Assembly (NCBI GenBank): GCA_016788425.1
Contig: JAEURQ010000002.1
Span: 248,001 to 312,000, forward strand
Source of the DNA: Chthonomonas sp.
GTDB lineage: Bacteria > Armatimonadota > Fimbriimonadia > Fimbriimonadales > Fimbriimonadaceae
Length of the DNA stretch: 64,000 nucleotides
Reading direction: 5' to 3'
The notes under the pieces were generated by a model. It saw nothing but the letters and a program-made list of their open reading frames with translations. It did not search any database and had not been told where the DNA came from. Position 1 is the stretch's first letter. Every line of letters starts with the position of its first letter. The translations under genes were made by a program, and so were the position numbers. Shown piece after piece: positions 25,103 through 36,428 of the stretch.

Positions 25103-25827
25103 GCGCGGCGATCTCGGTCAAAAATCTCGGCGTCGCGTACGGCCCTAAGTGGGTCTTGCGCGACGTTGATCTGCAGATCCCGGCGGCCACCGCGACCGCG
25201 ATTATCGGCCCGAACGGGGCGGGGAAGAGCACGCTCCTCAAGGCCATCTTGGGTCTGGTGCCGCCCGTCATCGGCGAGGTCACCGTGTTCGGCGACCCGC
25301 TGAGCGAAGCGATTCGGCGCGTCAGCTACGTGCCGCAGCGCGAAACTGTGGACTGGGATTTCCCGATTCAGGTGCTCGATGTCGTGCTTATGGGCACGTA
25401 CCGGGAGGTCGGCTGGTTCCGCCGCCCCGGCGCATCGGAACGTGAGCGCGCCCGCGAGGCGCTCGCCAAGCTCGGCGTCGCCGATCTGGCCCATTCGCAA
25501 ATCGGGCAGCTCTCAGGCGGTCAGCAGCAGCGCGTGTTTCTGGCGCGGGCGCTGGTCCAAGCCTCCGACCTCATGATCCTCGACGAGCCTTTGGCGGGTG
25601 TGGACGCGGCCACGGAAGAAGTGATTTTCGACCTTTTGGCGGAGTTGGTCCGCGAGGGCAAGACGATCCTCGCCGTGCACCACGATCTCGATACGGTGCG
25701 GGCAAATTTCCAGCATGTCGTTCTGGTGAAGGGCGGCGTGGTCGCGGCCGGTGGGGCGGGCGAAGTGTTGCAGCCCGACCTCCTCAAGGCCGCCTACGGT
25801 AAGGCGCTTTTCCTCGGCTCGTCATGA
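25099..25827 (+). CDS. Metal ABC transporter ATPase (ZnuC/TroB/MntB family), probable CTG start
   Basis: The ATPase of the metal importer has Walker A GPNGAGKST, signature LSGGQQQRVFLARAL, Walker B LMILDEPLAGVD and the switch histidine in AVHHDLD. In this frame the family N-terminus (SAAISVKNLGVAYG) is preceded by CTG at 25099, which overlaps the lipoprotein TGA (CTGA) and has GGAGG at 25087-25091, 7 nt upstream. No ATG, GTG or TTG lies at a sensible place. ATG 24979 would add 40 residues of antisense-like sequence overlapping the lipoprotein gene by 124 nt, and TTG 25157 would remove the first strand. I therefore start at CTG (about 242 aa). Confidence 0.88.
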   Translation: MSAAISVKNLGVAYGPKWVLRDVDLQIPAATATAIIGPNGAGKSTLLKAILGLVPPVIGEVTVFGDPLSEAIRRVSYVPQRETVDWDFPIQVLDVVLMGTYREVGWFRRPGASERERAREALAKLGVADLAHSQIGQLSGGQQQRVFLARALVQASDLMILDEPLAGVDAATEEVIFDLLAELVREGKTILAVHHDLDTVRANFQHVVLVKGGVVAAGGAGEVLQPDLLKAAYGKALFLGSS

Positions 25828-26705
25828 CCTACAACACCCTCATTGTGCTCCTCACCGCCGGCTTGCTCGGCGCGGTTTGCGGCGCGGTGGGCGTGCCGAT
25901 CGTGTTGCAACGGCGCGGTTTGACCAGCGATGTCATTGCCCACGCCGCGCTGCCCGGCATGGCGCTGAGCTTTTGGATGACGCGCTCCAAGTCCGTGGCT
26001 GTGTTGCTCGTGGGCGCGCTCATCAGCGGGTTGCTCGCGGTCGCCTGTTTGCAGGTGTTTCGCCGCTTTCGTGTGAGCAGCGATTCGGCCCTTGCGGTTG
26101 TGCTCACCGCGTTTTTCGGCGCGGGGATCATGTTCTCGCAGATGGTGCAAAACGCAGTGACCGATGGCTCGGCGGCGGGGCTCGACGGGTTCCTTTTTGG
26201 CAAGGCTTCCGGTCTGGTGCGAGCCGACCTCTTCGTGCTGATTGCCGTCGGCGTCGTTGTTGCGTTGTTGATGATCGCGCTGCGCAAGGAGGTCCGCATG
26301 ACCGTGTTCGATCCGGAGTTCGCGCAACTCAACGGGTTCCGACCACGCACTACCGAGGCGGTGCTCACCTTTCTTTTAGGCGCGATTGTCGTGCTCGGGT
26401 TGCCCATGGTTGGGGTGGTGCTCGTCGCGGCCCTCACCATCGTGCCCGCGCTTTGCGGGCGTTTGCTCGCTGATGGCTACGGGCGTGTCGTCGGCTTGGC
26501 GGCGGGCATCGGATTGGTCAGCGCGGTGAGCGGAGTCCTGATTAGCGACCGGGTCGCGAAGGCGCCAACCGGCCCGCTTATCATCCTCTCGGCGGCGGTG
26601 ATCTTCCTGGCGGCGATCATCTTCTCGCCGCAGCGTGGATTGCTTTCGGCCTGGCGGACGCGTAGGCACCAGCGACGGCAGGCGGAGGCGCAGTGGACTC
26701 GCTAG
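25824..26705 (+). CDS. Metal ABC transporter permease (TroC/MntC-like, ABC-3 family)
   Basis: A 293-residue permease of the ABC-3 metal family, with about eight hydrophobic helices and the cytoplasmic coupling segment FDPEFAQLNGFRPRTTEAVLTFL. It starts with ATGA overlapping the ATPase stop. A second, clearly different permease follows, so the system has the TroABCD layout (two distinct permeases) rather than ZnuABC. The arginine-rich C-terminal tail (RTRRHQRRQ) is cytoplasmic. Confidence 0.9.
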   Translation: MTYNTLIVLLTAGLLGAVCGAVGVPIVLQRRGLTSDVIAHAALPGMALSFWMTRSKSVAVLLVGALISGLLAVACLQVFRRFRVSSDSALAVVLTAFFGAGIMFSQMVQNAVTDGSAAGLDGFLFGKASGLVRADLFVLIAVGVVVALLMIALRKEVRMTVFDPEFAQLNGFRPRTTEAVLTFLLGAIVVLGLPMVGVVLVAALTIVPALCGRLLADGYGRVVGLAAGIGLVSAVSGVLISDRVAKAPTGPLIILSAAVIFLAAIIFSPQRGLLSAWRTRRHQRRQAEAQWTR

Positions 26706-27574
26706 TTCTGTGGAGCCTGGTTGCGCTGCTACTCACGGGCGTGCTTTGCGCGCGCGTTGGGCTTTGGCTGGTTGTGCAACGCGAAGGAATGACCGCCGAC
26801 GGCATTAGTCACGGCGTGCTGCCCGGCTTGGTGCTTGCGTTTGTAGTCACGGGCACGCGCAACCCGATTCCGATGGTCATTGGCGGGGCAATCTCAGGCG
26901 TGCTTACGGTGACTCTGACCCGCTACTTGGATCGCTTGCGCGGAATTCCGGGCGACGCCGCGCTTGGCGCGTCGTTCAGCATTTTCTTTGCTCTTGGCGC
27001 GTTGCTCGTCACTCGCTTTGCGGGGCAGGTTGACCTCGATCCCGGATGCGTCCTCTATGGTCTTGCTGAGATGATTCCGCTCGAAACCGTGGCGCTCGGC
27101 GGGGCGAGGATTCCGACCGCCGTCGTGACGCTCGTGCCGACGCTCCTTGCCACATGGGCCATCACCTGGCTACTCTACAAAGAGCTGCTCATGGCGTCAT
27201 TCGACCCGGACTTCGGGCAGATCAACCGGTTCCGCCCGCACCTGCTTCGCCTCATCCACACAATCTTGGTGGCTATTGTTTGCGTGGTCAGCTTCGAGGT
27301 GGTCGGCAGCATTCTGGTGGTTGCTCTCATCGTTGCGCCAGCAGCCACGGCTCGCCTCATCCGCAACGACATGCGATCGCTTGGCGTGGTCTCACTAGTG
27401 CTCGCGACGACGGGCATCCTGCTGGGTTATGGACTCGCGACCGCGCTGAACACGAGCGTGGCGGGCAGCATCGCGCTGACCATGGGTCTGCAGTTCGCCG
27501 TGGTGCTCGCAGTGCGCGAGTGGCGGGTGCGGGCGGGTCAGCGAGCTACCGCAACCCAGATTCGCGAAGCATAG
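26693..27574 (+). CDS. Metal ABC transporter permease (TroD/MntD-like, ABC-3 family)
   Basis: The second ABC-3 permease (293 aa) is homologous to the preceding one: GMTADGISHGVLPGLVLAF near the N-terminus, and FDPDFGQINRFRPHLLRLI at the ATPase-coupling site. It begins with GTG, 13 nt before the end of the upstream gene. With the lipoprotein, ATPase and first permease it completes a Mn/Zn/Fe-type importer. The last 29 nt overlap the convergent SDR gene. Confidence 0.9.
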   Translation: MDSLVLWSLVALLLTGVLCARVGLWLVVQREGMTADGISHGVLPGLVLAFVVTGTRNPIPMVIGGAISGVLTVTLTRYLDRLRGIPGDAALGASFSIFFALGALLVTRFAGQVDLDPGCVLYGLAEMIPLETVALGGARIPTAVVTLVPTLLATWAITWLLYKELLMASFDPDFGQINRFRPHLLRLIHTILVAIVCVVSFEVVGSILVVALIVAPAATARLIRNDMRSLGVVSLVLATTGILLGYGLATALNTSVAGSIALTMGLQFAVVLAVREWRVRAGQRATATQIREA

Positions 27575-28181
27575 AGTCCACGAGATCGTCCACCGACATC
27601 ATCCCATCGGGACGAAAACTCTGACGTTGCCAAAGCGGCGTGTCGATGGGTCCGGGCTCAAACACGTGCACGCCGACGGTGGGCGGCGCTTCGAGCGCAA
27701 GCGTCCGCGCAAACTGCGAGAGGCCGGCCTTGCTCGCGCCGTAGACCGTCGAACCCTCAAAGGCGGTGCTCGCCGCCACGCTGGAGACAAACAGCACCTT
27801 TCCCCCGACCTCGCAAATTCGCGGCCACAACGTGTGCGTGAGCTCAATCGGCGCGGTGAGATTCAGCGCCAACGTCTTGTGGAGCCGGTCGAGCGGCATG
27901 TCGGCCAGGGGTTGCGGAAAAAACACGCCGGCGCAGTGCACCAGCACAATTGGGGCCGCGCTCTTAAGGTGGGCGAACTCGGCCAACAAGGAATCAAAAC
28001 CCATCGTGAGGTCGCTGGTCGCCGATCGGATCTCGTTTGCCGCTCCGCACAAAGACGCAGTTTCGGCAAGGCGTTCGCGGTTTTGCCCATGAATCAGCAA
28101 GTGATTTCCGGGGGCCAAAGCAACGGCGAGGCCCCGTCCGATGCCGGACGAGGCCCCCGTAACGACGACTCGCTGAGCCAT
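27546..28181 (-). CDS. Short-chain dehydrogenase/reductase (SDR)
   Basis: A 211-residue classical SDR. The cofactor loop TGASSGIGRGLA follows the first strand (VVVTG), NAG-type sequence is replaced by LVHCAG, and the catalytic YGASK (VYGASKAGLSQF) is present with an upstream serine in FVSSVAAS. It probably reduces or oxidises a small carbonyl or alcohol with NAD(P); no substrate is evident. ATG 28181 is preferred to the upstream ATG at 28229 because MAQRVVVTGASSG is the family N-terminus. It begins 4 nt after the PilT-like gene and seems co-transcribed with it. Confidence 0.87.
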   Translation of the reverse strand: MAQRVVVTGASSGIGRGLAVALAPGNHLLIHGQNRERLAETASLCGAANEIRSATSDLTMGFDSLLAEFAHLKSAAPIVLVHCAGVFFPQPLADMPLDRLHKTLALNLTAPIELTHTLWPRICEVGGKVLFVSSVAASTAFEGSTVYGASKAGLSQFARTLALEAPPTVGVHVFEPGPIDTPLWQRQSFRPDGMMSVDDLVDSMLRESGLR

Positions 28182-28185
28182 GAAT

Positions 28186-29259
28186 CTACTGGCGAAGGAG
28201 CTGCTTGAGCTCGGAAACGACACCGGCATAGACCAGGGCCACTTCTTCGGCGATGATGCCCGCCTTCACGTAGCGCGCAAGGCACTGGTTCATGGTTTGC
28301 ATGCCCCAGAAAGCGCCTTCGTTCATGTGCGTGTAAATTTCGCCAAACTGCCCGTCTTCAATCGCCTTGGTCACGGTCGGGGTGCAGATAAGAATTTCGT
28401 TGCACACGACGCGTCCGCCATCGATGCGGGGCACCAGCTTTTGGGCGACGATTGCGCGAAGCGCGTTGCCCATCCGTTGACACAGGTAGAGCTTTTCGTG
28501 CGGCGGGAACATGTTGATGACACGGTCCAGCGTTTCGTAGGCGCTCGCGGTGTGAACGGTGGAGAAGACCAAGTGGCCGGTTTCACCGGCTTGCAGAGCG
28601 ACGTTCATGGTGATGACGTCGCGCATTTCACCGATCAGGATGACGTCGGGCGCTTCCCGGACGACGGCGCGAAGGGCCGGTTGGAAGTCAAGCGTGTCGA
28701 TCCCGACCTCGCGTTGACTGACGTACGAGTTCTTATCCGGGTGGACGATTTCGAGCGGGTCTTCAACCGTAACGATGTGGCACTCGCGAGCCTGGTTGAT
28801 GATGTCAATCAGGGCGGCGAGAGTGGTGGTCTTTCCCGAACCCGTCGGTCCAGTGACGAGCACCAGACCTTGGCGGTGCTTGGTGACTTCGGCGAGAACC
28901 GGCGGTAGCCCGAGTTCTTCCAGCGTGCGAATCTTGAGCGGAATGACCCGGCAAACGGCGGCCGGCGCGTTGCGCTGGCGGTAAATGTTGGTCCGCACAC
29001 GGCACTTGTCTTCTACCTGGAAGGCAAGGTCCATTTCGTGGGTTTCTTCGAAAATCTTTTGCTGACGCTGACTCATCAGTTGGCCCAGCAGGTTGCCAAC
29101 TTGGTCACCGGTGAGCGTGGGCCACTCGCCCGGCAAGGGCCGAATGACGCTGTACTGCTTCATCATGGGCGGCGAATCGGCCTTCACGAGCACGTCCGAA
29201 GCATTGTGCTCGTAAGCAATGCGACACAGGTCTTGCATGTTGAAAGTAAGAGTGCTCAT
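28186..29259 (-). CDS. PilT/PilU-like type IV pilus retraction ATPase
   Basis: A 357-residue secretion/retraction ATPase. The core has Walker A GPTGSGKTTT, the Asp box VTVEDPLEIVH, Walker B DVILIGEMRD and the His box STVHTASA. The N-terminal PAS-like domain begins with ASDVLVKADSPP. The C-terminal portion has the PilT-like ALRAIVAQKLVP. Type IV pilus retraction powers twitching and DNA uptake. No pilin or PilB/PilC gene is adjacent, so the machinery is encoded elsewhere. It lies 6 nt downstream of an exported, membrane-anchored protein of unknown function. Confidence 0.9.
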   Translation of the reverse strand: MSTLTFNMQDLCRIAYEHNASDVLVKADSPPMMKQYSVIRPLPGEWPTLTGDQVGNLLGQLMSQRQQKIFEETHEMDLAFQVEDKCRVRTNIYRQRNAPAAVCRVIPLKIRTLEELGLPPVLAEVTKHRQGLVLVTGPTGSGKTTTLAALIDIINQARECHIVTVEDPLEIVHPDKNSYVSQREVGIDTLDFQPALRAVVREAPDVILIGEMRDVITMNVALQAGETGHLVFSTVHTASAYETLDRVINMFPPHEKLYLCQRMGNALRAIVAQKLVPRIDGGRVVCNEILICTPTVTKAIEDGQFGEIYTHMNEGAFWGMQTMNQCLARYVKAGIIAEEVALVYAGVVSELKQLLRQ

Positions 29260-29265
29260 GGGTAT

Positions 29266-29991
29266 TTATCGCTTTCGCAAATTTGCGATGGCCAGCAGGC
29301 GCGAGTATACCAAAAGGCCCACCCCCACCGAACACATTCCGATGATGGCAAACAGGGGCCAATTGGTTCGCTTTTCCGGCACAGATTCCTTTTTCCTGGA
29401 CGGAGTTATGGCCTTCAGGTCGCTCGGAATCACGATCTTGGCCGGGTCGGAGGTGAAGAGTCGAATGCGGTACTCCATCGTCGCCGGAGTCTGAATGAAC
29501 CGCCCCGCCATGGCCGCGCTTTCGTTGGCAAACGTGCGAATCGTACGCTGGTTCGGGCCTTCGCCGGGCAGGCTCACCATCAGCGAGGTGAACTTGCCGG
29601 GCGCCGGGGCAACGGCGCGCGCGATGGTCTGCAGGTTGAACTCACCGGTCTCGCGATTGATCAGGCCCGACGTGGCGAAGCTGGCCCGATAGAAGTTCAG
29701 TTTGTCGTCGGCGCCCATGCGCGTGCTCACCACCTGCACGCCTCGCGCGGGGTCGCCGGTGAGTTCGCCGATGCGGTTGCACAGCACCACCATGTCCTGG
29801 CTAGTGTAGCCGGAGCCCACTGGCGCGAGTGTCACGAGGTCGGCGCCGGTCGGGTGCCGCGTGATGGTGATGAGGACCTGCGGGGGCACCGCATTTACAA
29901 GGGTTTCGGCGGCCTCACTGCCACTTTGGGCCCAACTTATGGAAAAAAACAAAGGAACGCTCGCGAAACAGCGAACCCTGGCGGCACTCAT
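29266..29991 (-). CDS. Exported protein of unknown function with C-terminal membrane anchor, upstream of PilT-like gene
   Basis: I do not recognise a family. The 241-residue product starts with a likely signal sequence (RVRCFASVPLFFSISWAQS) and ends with one hydrophobic helix (WPLFAIIGMCSVGVGLLVYS) followed by a basic tail, so the body would face outside the cytoplasmic membrane. The body has repeated strands such as QVLITITRHPTGADLVTLAP, suggesting a beta-rich domain. ATG 29991 is chosen for the signal peptide; an upstream ATG at 30108 gives an unlikely leader. It is the first gene of the unit with the PilT-like ATPase and the SDR, so it may be linked to pili or the cell surface. Confidence 0.68.
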   Translation of the reverse strand: MSAARVRCFASVPLFFSISWAQSGSEAAETLVNAVPPQVLITITRHPTGADLVTLAPVGSGYTSQDMVVLCNRIGELTGDPARGVQVVSTRMGADDKLNFYRASFATSGLINRETGEFNLQTIARAVAPAPGKFTSLMVSLPGEGPNQRTIRTFANESAAMAGRFIQTPATMEYRIRLFTSDPAKIVIPSDLKAITPSRKKESVPEKRTNWPLFAIIGMCSVGVGLLVYSRLLAIANLRKR

Positions 29992-30100
29992 CACGTTAGT
30001 AACGTTACCGCGCAAATCGAAAAAGCGGCAGGGTGTGGAAAGCTTTTGCAATAAGTCCACCACATCGTACGTATCGCTAGCTATAATGACGCGGTCAAGT

Positions 30101-30640
30101 ATGGACATGGAACGGCCTGAATTAGAAACGCAATATGTGGAGACCTACTCGGAATCGGCGGTCTTCGGGGGGCCGGTATTCCTCACGCCGGAAGGTCATG
30201 CCCGGCTCACGACCGAACTTGATTACCTGACGACGGTTCGTCGCGCCGAAATCACCGACCGACTGCGCGAGAGCAAGGATCACGGCGAGTTCAGCGAAGA
30301 CAACCAGGAACTCGACGAAACCAAATTTGAGCAAAAGCTCGTGGAAGATCGCATTAAGGAACTCAAATTGTTCTTTGCGAACGCCCACATCCTGGACATG
30401 GACGCGATTCCGACCGACCACGTGGGCCCGGGCTCGCTGGTGACGGTGAGCGATGCCAACCGGAGCATTGAGTTTGCGGTGCGCATCGTGGCTTCCATTG
30501 AAGCGAATCCGGACGAAGACCTGATTAGCGACGAGTCGCCGATGGGTCTGGCCCTGATGGGCGCCAAGCCGGGCGAAACCATTGAGTTCCTCGCCCCGGC
30601 CGGCAAAATGAAGTACAAGGTAAAAAGTATTTCACGATGA
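30101..30640 (+). CDS. greA: Transcription elongation factor GreA
   Basis: GreA rescues backtracked RNA polymerase by stimulating transcript cleavage. The N-terminal coiled coil begins FLTPEGHARLTTELDYL, and the acidic tip DHGEFSEDNQELDETK carries the two carboxylates that enter the polymerase channel. The C-terminal FKBP-like domain ends SPMGLALMGAKPGETI. A TATAAT sequence at 30082-30087 lies just upstream. If it is the -10 element, transcription would start near 30094 and the leader would be almost absent, favouring ATG 30101 or 30107 over ATG 30086. The hpt start overlaps the stop (ATGA). Confidence 0.92.
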   Translation: MDMERPELETQYVETYSESAVFGGPVFLTPEGHARLTTELDYLTTVRRAEITDRLRESKDHGEFSEDNQELDETKFEQKLVEDRIKELKLFFANAHILDMDAIPTDHVGPGSLVTVSDANRSIEFAVRIVASIEANPDEDLISDESPMGLALMGAKPGETIEFLAPAGKMKYKVKSISR

Positions 30641-31173
30641 GTTTGCTCCCGGGTGAATGGCTTGAACCTCTGCTGACGGAGGATCAAATCCTCACTCGGG
30701 TCAAAGACCTGGCCGCCCAAATCCGCGCCGACTACGGCGACGAAGACGTGCTCCTCGTGGGCGTGCTCAAGGGCTCCTACCTCTTTCTGGCCGACCTCGC
30801 GCGCAATCTTGGCCTCAACGCCAGCATCGAATTCGTGCAGGTGAGTAGCTATCACGACCAAAAGTCAACCTCGGGCGTGGTGCAGATCCGCAAGGATGTC
30901 GACACCACCATGGAGGGCAAGCACGTGCTCATCGTCGAAGACATCGTGGACACCGGGCTCACCCTCAAGCACCTGAAAGAATTGTTCGAAGTGCGGCGAC
31001 CCCGCTCCCTGGAAGTTTGCTCGCTCCTACGAAAACCCGAAGCCATTGAGCACGATGCGCTCGTCAAATATGTTGGATTCGACATTCCGAGCGCTTTTGT
31101 GGTAGGATATGGCCTAGATTACGGCGAACGGTTTCGAACCCTCCCGTATATTGCTGTTCTCCACGAATCCTGA
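30637..31173 (+). CDS. hpt: Hypoxanthine phosphoribosyltransferase
   Basis: A 178-residue purine salvage enzyme that converts hypoxanthine or guanine plus PRPP to IMP or GMP. The PRPP-binding signature [14 protein letters not shown] and the N-terminal [14 protein letters not shown] loop are intact, with YHDQKSTSG in the flexible loop and [14 protein letters not shown] at the C-terminus. It is coupled to greA through ATGA, and rho begins 34 nt downstream. Confidence 0.94.
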   Translation: MSLLPGEWLEPLLTEDQILTRVKDLAAQIRADYGDEDVLLVGVLKGSYLFLADLARNLGLNASIEFVQVSSYHDQKSTSGVVQIRKDVDTTMEGKHVLIVEDIVDTGLTLKHLKELFEVRRPRSLEVCSLLRKPEAIEHDALVKYVGFDIPSAFVVGYGLDYGERFRTLPYIAVLHES

Positions 31174-31207
31174 AGAGAGCGGCTTCCCCCAAAGCCTTGT
31201 TGGCTAG

Positions 31208-32629
31208 ATGCCGACGAAAACTTCCCGAGACAAACTCCTTATGAGTCCTACCTTCCGTCCACGTAAGAGCGAGAGCGGTTCGCGCCGCCGCGGCACAGGC
31301 CGCACTAACAAGCCGAAAGAGGGGCTGCCACAAACCGACGTGGCCGACCTCGAAAACTTGCCCGAGCTTGATTACAACCATTACGAACAGCTTTCCGACG
31401 CCGAGCTAATGAAGGTCGTCAAGAAGCTCAAGATGACCCCCGAAGCCGACCGCTCCGTGATCGTCGAAGAGATTCTCATCCGCACGACTTCCGAAGAAAC
31501 CATGGAGTACGCCCGAGGCATTCTTGACCTCGGCAGCGACAACTGGGGATTCCTTCGCCGCGAGAACTACGTGCCGAGCAACAACGACGTGTACGTTTCG
31601 CAAGCCCAGGTCAAGAAGTTCGGTCTGCGCTCCGGTGACACCGTGTTTGGTCTGGTTCGCCAACCCAAAGAAGGTGAAAAGTACCGCGGCCTGCTCCGCG
31701 TGGAATCGGTCAACGGATTCGGCACGGCTCACACGATGAGCCAAAACCGCCGCAATTTCGACTCGCTGACGCCGCTTTTCCCCGAGGAGCGCATTTGCAT
31801 GGAGATCAATCCGGAGAACATTCCGGCCCGCGTCATTGACCTCATCGCTCCCATCGGCAAGGGCTCGCGCGGCCTCATCGTCGCCCCGCCCAAGGCTGGG
31901 AAGACGACCATCATCAAGACGATTGCCGCCGCCATCTCGGCGAATCACCCCGAGATCAGCCTGCTGGTTTTGCTCGTGGACGAACGACCGGAAGAAGTCA
32001 CCGACATGCGCCGTTCGGTCAAGGGTCAAGTCATCAGCTCGACGTTTGATGAACCCGCCGACAACCACATGCGCGTCACCGAGCTTTGCCTTGAGCAAGC
32101 CAAGCGCCTCGTGGAATCCGGCAAGGATGTTGTGATTCTGCTCGACTCGATCACCCGCTTGAGCCGCGCCTCGAACCTGACCATCAACCCCTCGGGCCGT
32201 ACGCTCTCGGGTGGTCTGGATCCCGCCGCACTCTATCGCCCACGCCGATTCTTTGGTGCGGCCCGCAACATCGAGGAAGGCGGTTCGCTCACGATCATCG
32301 CCACCGCACTGGTGGACACCGGCTCCAAGATGGACGACGCGATCTTTGAAGAATTCAAGGGCACCGGCAACATGGAAATCGTGCTGGACCGCGAACTCGC
32401 CGAGCGCCGCATTTGGCCGGCGATCGACGTGCGCCGCAGCTCGACTCGCCACGAAGAGAAGCTGTTCGCGCCGAACCAACTGGAAGGCGTGATCCAACTT
32501 CACCGCTTGCTGGCGAACCAGCAAAACACGGTCGAAGCCACCGATCAGCTGATCAAGCTGCTGAAGAAGACGCCAACCAACCAGGTGTTCCTCGATCAGA
32601 TCATGCAGCGCATGAAAGCCACGGTCTAA
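31208..32629 (+). CDS. rho: Transcription termination factor Rho
   Basis: Rho is the hexameric RNA helicase that ends transcription. The 473-residue protein has a basic leader, an N-terminal helical bundle ([14 protein letters not shown]), an RNA-binding domain with [17 protein letters not shown], and the ATPase core with Walker A PPKAGKTT and [15 protein letters not shown]. The Q-loop and R-loop region reads [17 protein letters not shown]. An internal ATG at 31241 is an alternative start. A strong intrinsic terminator follows at 32643. Confidence 0.96.
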   Translation: MPTKTSRDKLLMSPTFRPRKSESGSRRRGTGRTNKPKEGLPQTDVADLENLPELDYNHYEQLSDAELMKVVKKLKMTPEADRSVIVEEILIRTTSEETMEYARGILDLGSDNWGFLRRENYVPSNNDVYVSQAQVKKFGLRSGDTVFGLVRQPKEGEKYRGLLRVESVNGFGTAHTMSQNRRNFDSLTPLFPEERICMEINPENIPARVIDLIAPIGKGSRGLIVAPPKAGKTTIIKTIAAAISANHPEISLLVLLVDERPEEVTDMRRSVKGQVISSTFDEPADNHMRVTELCLEQAKRLVESGKDVVILLDSITRLSRASNLTINPSGRTLSGGLDPAALYRPRRFFGAARNIEEGGSLTIIATALVDTGSKMDDAIFEEFKGTGNMEIVLDRELAERRIWPAIDVRRSSTRHEEKLFAPNQLEGVIQLHRLLANQQNTVEATDQLIKLLKKTPTNQVFLDQIMQRMKATV

Positions 32630-32642
32630 GCCAAAACAACAG

Positions 32643-32672
32643 GAGCCAGCCGGATTCGGCTGGCTCTTTTTT
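32643..32672 (+). terminator. Strong intrinsic terminator after rho
   Basis: A perfect 10-bp stem (GAGCCAGCCG at 32643-32652 with its complement at 32657-32666) with a GATT loop is followed by six T residues. Confidence 0.92.
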
Positions 32673-32746
32673 CGCTCGCACCTTTCGGACTTACAATTTG
32701 TAATAGAAGGGGGAACCAAATTTGAGGCAGGTGTTGTAGCGCTGGT

Positions 32747-34720
32747 GTGGCACTTCACTCGAAAATTTGGCTCCCTTTCCTCGCGGCTTTAATGACGCCG
32801 TTCGCGCACGCGGAATCCGCGCGGCGTTGGCCGAGCGAAAAGGTCATCGCTCCGCCGGTTATTGATGGCGACCTCGCCGATGCTACCTGGGCCGCGCTGA
32901 AACCAGGCGAGGGGTTCGTGGACATTCTCAGCCAAGAACCCAGCCAATTCAAAACCGAGGTGTGGCTCGGCTACGACGCGAAGGCGGTTTATGTCGCGTT
33001 CCGGTGCTCGCATCCCGACCCCAGCCAGATTGTCGCCCGCGAAGTGCTTCCCGGTGCTAGTTTTGCCAACGACGATCACGTCACTTTCGCCATTGATCCG
33101 TTCAACGCGCGCTCGGGTTTTGAGTCGTTGTTCCGCGTGAACGCGATCGGCACGCAAACCGAAGTCATCGGCGGAGGACGCGCCGAAAAGCGCGAGTGGC
33201 GGGGCCGTTGGAAAGCGGCGACCAAGCGTTGGGAGGGCGGCTACACGGTGGAGATGGAGATTCCATGGGCGATCTTGGACCGTCCGCAAGGGACACGCGA
33301 TCTCTCGATCAACTTTGAGCGGCGTCACGCGGCCATCGCACGGACCGACGTTTGGAACGAAATGGGACGCCCGGCGCAACCGGAGAATGAAGCCCTTTGG
33401 CAAGGAGTGCAGTTGCCCGCCGGCACCTCGGACCGTAAGCCCCAGATTCTGGCGTACGGTCTGCTGGAAGGTCGACAAGACCCGAGCTTTGAACGCCTGC
33501 GCGTCGGCCTCGACGCCAAGGTGAAGCTGTCGAGCACCATGACCGGCATCGGCACTCTCTATCCGGACTTCCAAAATATCGAGCAGCAAGTGGAGGCCGT
33601 CGGATTCACCCGCACCGAGCGATATCAATCCGATCGCCGCCCGTTTTTCGCGGAGGGCGACCAATACTTCAACGTCATGACCGGCGGCGGCATGGGCTCC
33701 GGATTCTATTCTCGCCGCATCCGCGAGATAGATTCCGCGGCCAAGGTCTATGGTCAACTGAACCCGAACACGCAGCTCGGCGCGTTCGCCGCTCTTTCGC
33801 CCGACAACGAGTTCAATTTCGTCGGGAAGGTCCAGCGAACGTTCGCCGGCCAAGGTGCCGTCAGCGCGTTTGCGACCGCCCACCAGGACGAGAATCGAAA
33901 AGAAACCCTGATGGGCATGGCCGGCACCAAGCGCTTCGGCAATTTTTCGCTCAGCGGCCAACTCGGTCGCCTGAATCGAGTGGGCGATGACGCAAGCGCT
34001 TACCAAATGAGCGGAACTCTGAAAGCGCCGAACCTGTCGTCGCTGCTCAGTTACCGCAGCGTCCCCACGAACTACCGTCCGTACCTCGGGTTTGCTTCGT
34101 TTGTTGGCTTCGCCGGGCCGCTTTGGGTGACCAGCTATGCGCTCAATCCAACGAAGGGCGCGCTCGAAAGCTATGGGGCGACGAGCACCCTCATTGACGA
34201 TCGCCAGTTCGATGGGAAGGTTCAGCAGCGTGGCGTCCAACTGGACATGTTCGCCAGCCTTCGCAGCTTCCACACGTTCTCCATGACCTACGCCTCGGTT
34301 CAATTCCCCGATGCCACCGACCGAATCTTGGCCACCGAGTACTCGTTCAGCCGACGCGACCCGTACAACAGCCTGTCTCTGGGATATTCAACCGGCGCCC
34401 GCGGCACCCAATCCACCCGCTCGTATAGCGCCGGAATCCGCCGCCGTCCGATCAAGAATCTCGACCTTGGACTCAGTTGGTATCAGGAGGAGTTCGGTCC
34501 CGTGGCATCGCAAATGATCGGAACCGCGAGCTGGCAGTTCGACCCCAAGCGTAGCCTCTCGGCCCGCCTGGTTCGAAATGGTACGCAGACGAACAGCTAC
34601 CTCGCTTATCGCGAGGCGGGGTTCGCCGGGAGCGAAATCTACGTCATCCTCGGCGACCCGAACGCACCCAGCTTCCGCTCGCGGCTAGCCGTGAAGTGGG
34701 TCATGCCAATCGGCTTCTAG
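32747..34720 (+). CDS. Exported CBM9-like / DUF5916 outer-membrane-type protein
   Basis: The 657-residue protein has a signal peptide ending near FAHAES. An N-terminal domain of the CBM9-like fold follows (VIDGDLADATWAAL, VYVAFRCSHPDPSQI, DHVTFAIDPFNA). The C-terminal part is beta-rich with alternating aromatic/hydrophobic strands and the DUF5916 signature-type sequence DRRPFFAEGDQYF. DUF5916 proteins are thought to form beta-barrels in the outer membrane, so this points to a diderm envelope. Binding to carbohydrate is suggested by the CBM9-like part only. It starts with GTG. The convergent pruA stop is 3 nt beyond its own. Confidence 0.8.
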   Translation: MALHSKIWLPFLAALMTPFAHAESARRWPSEKVIAPPVIDGDLADATWAALKPGEGFVDILSQEPSQFKTEVWLGYDAKAVYVAFRCSHPDPSQIVAREVLPGASFANDDHVTFAIDPFNARSGFESLFRVNAIGTQTEVIGGGRAEKREWRGRWKAATKRWEGGYTVEMEIPWAILDRPQGTRDLSINFERRHAAIARTDVWNEMGRPAQPENEALWQGVQLPAGTSDRKPQILAYGLLEGRQDPSFERLRVGLDAKVKLSSTMTGIGTLYPDFQNIEQQVEAVGFTRTERYQSDRRPFFAEGDQYFNVMTGGGMGSGFYSRRIREIDSAAKVYGQLNPNTQLGAFAALSPDNEFNFVGKVQRTFAGQGAVSAFATAHQDENRKETLMGMAGTKRFGNFSLSGQLGRLNRVGDDASAYQMSGTLKAPNLSSLLSYRSVPTNYRPYLGFASFVGFAGPLWVTSYALNPTKGALESYGATSTLIDDRQFDGKVQQRGVQLDMFASLRSFHTFSMTYASVQFPDATDRILATEYSFSRRDPYNSLSLGYSTGARGTQSTRSYSAGIRRRPIKNLDLGLSWYQEEFGPVASQMIGTASWQFDPKRSLSARLVRNGTQTNSYLAYREAGFAGSEIYVILGDPNAPSFRSRLAVKWVMPIGF

Positions 34721-34723
34721 CCC

Positions 34724-36355
<1,632 letters not shown>

Positions 36356-36428
36356 ATCCTTAGTTTACTGGTTTGTAATCTCGCAAGATTTCGCGCCGAA
36401 CTGGGCAAAAAGTGTCTATAGTAAGAAC

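Noticed and set aside
30082-30087. TATAAT as a firm promoter for greA
   Set aside because: No -35 element at 16-18 nt (the best TTGCAA is 30 nt away). It is mentioned under greA but not listed as a promoter.
31406-32758. A 450-codon minus-strand frame across rho
   Set aside because: Antisense to conserved Rho sequence and spans the rho terminator; a composition artefact.
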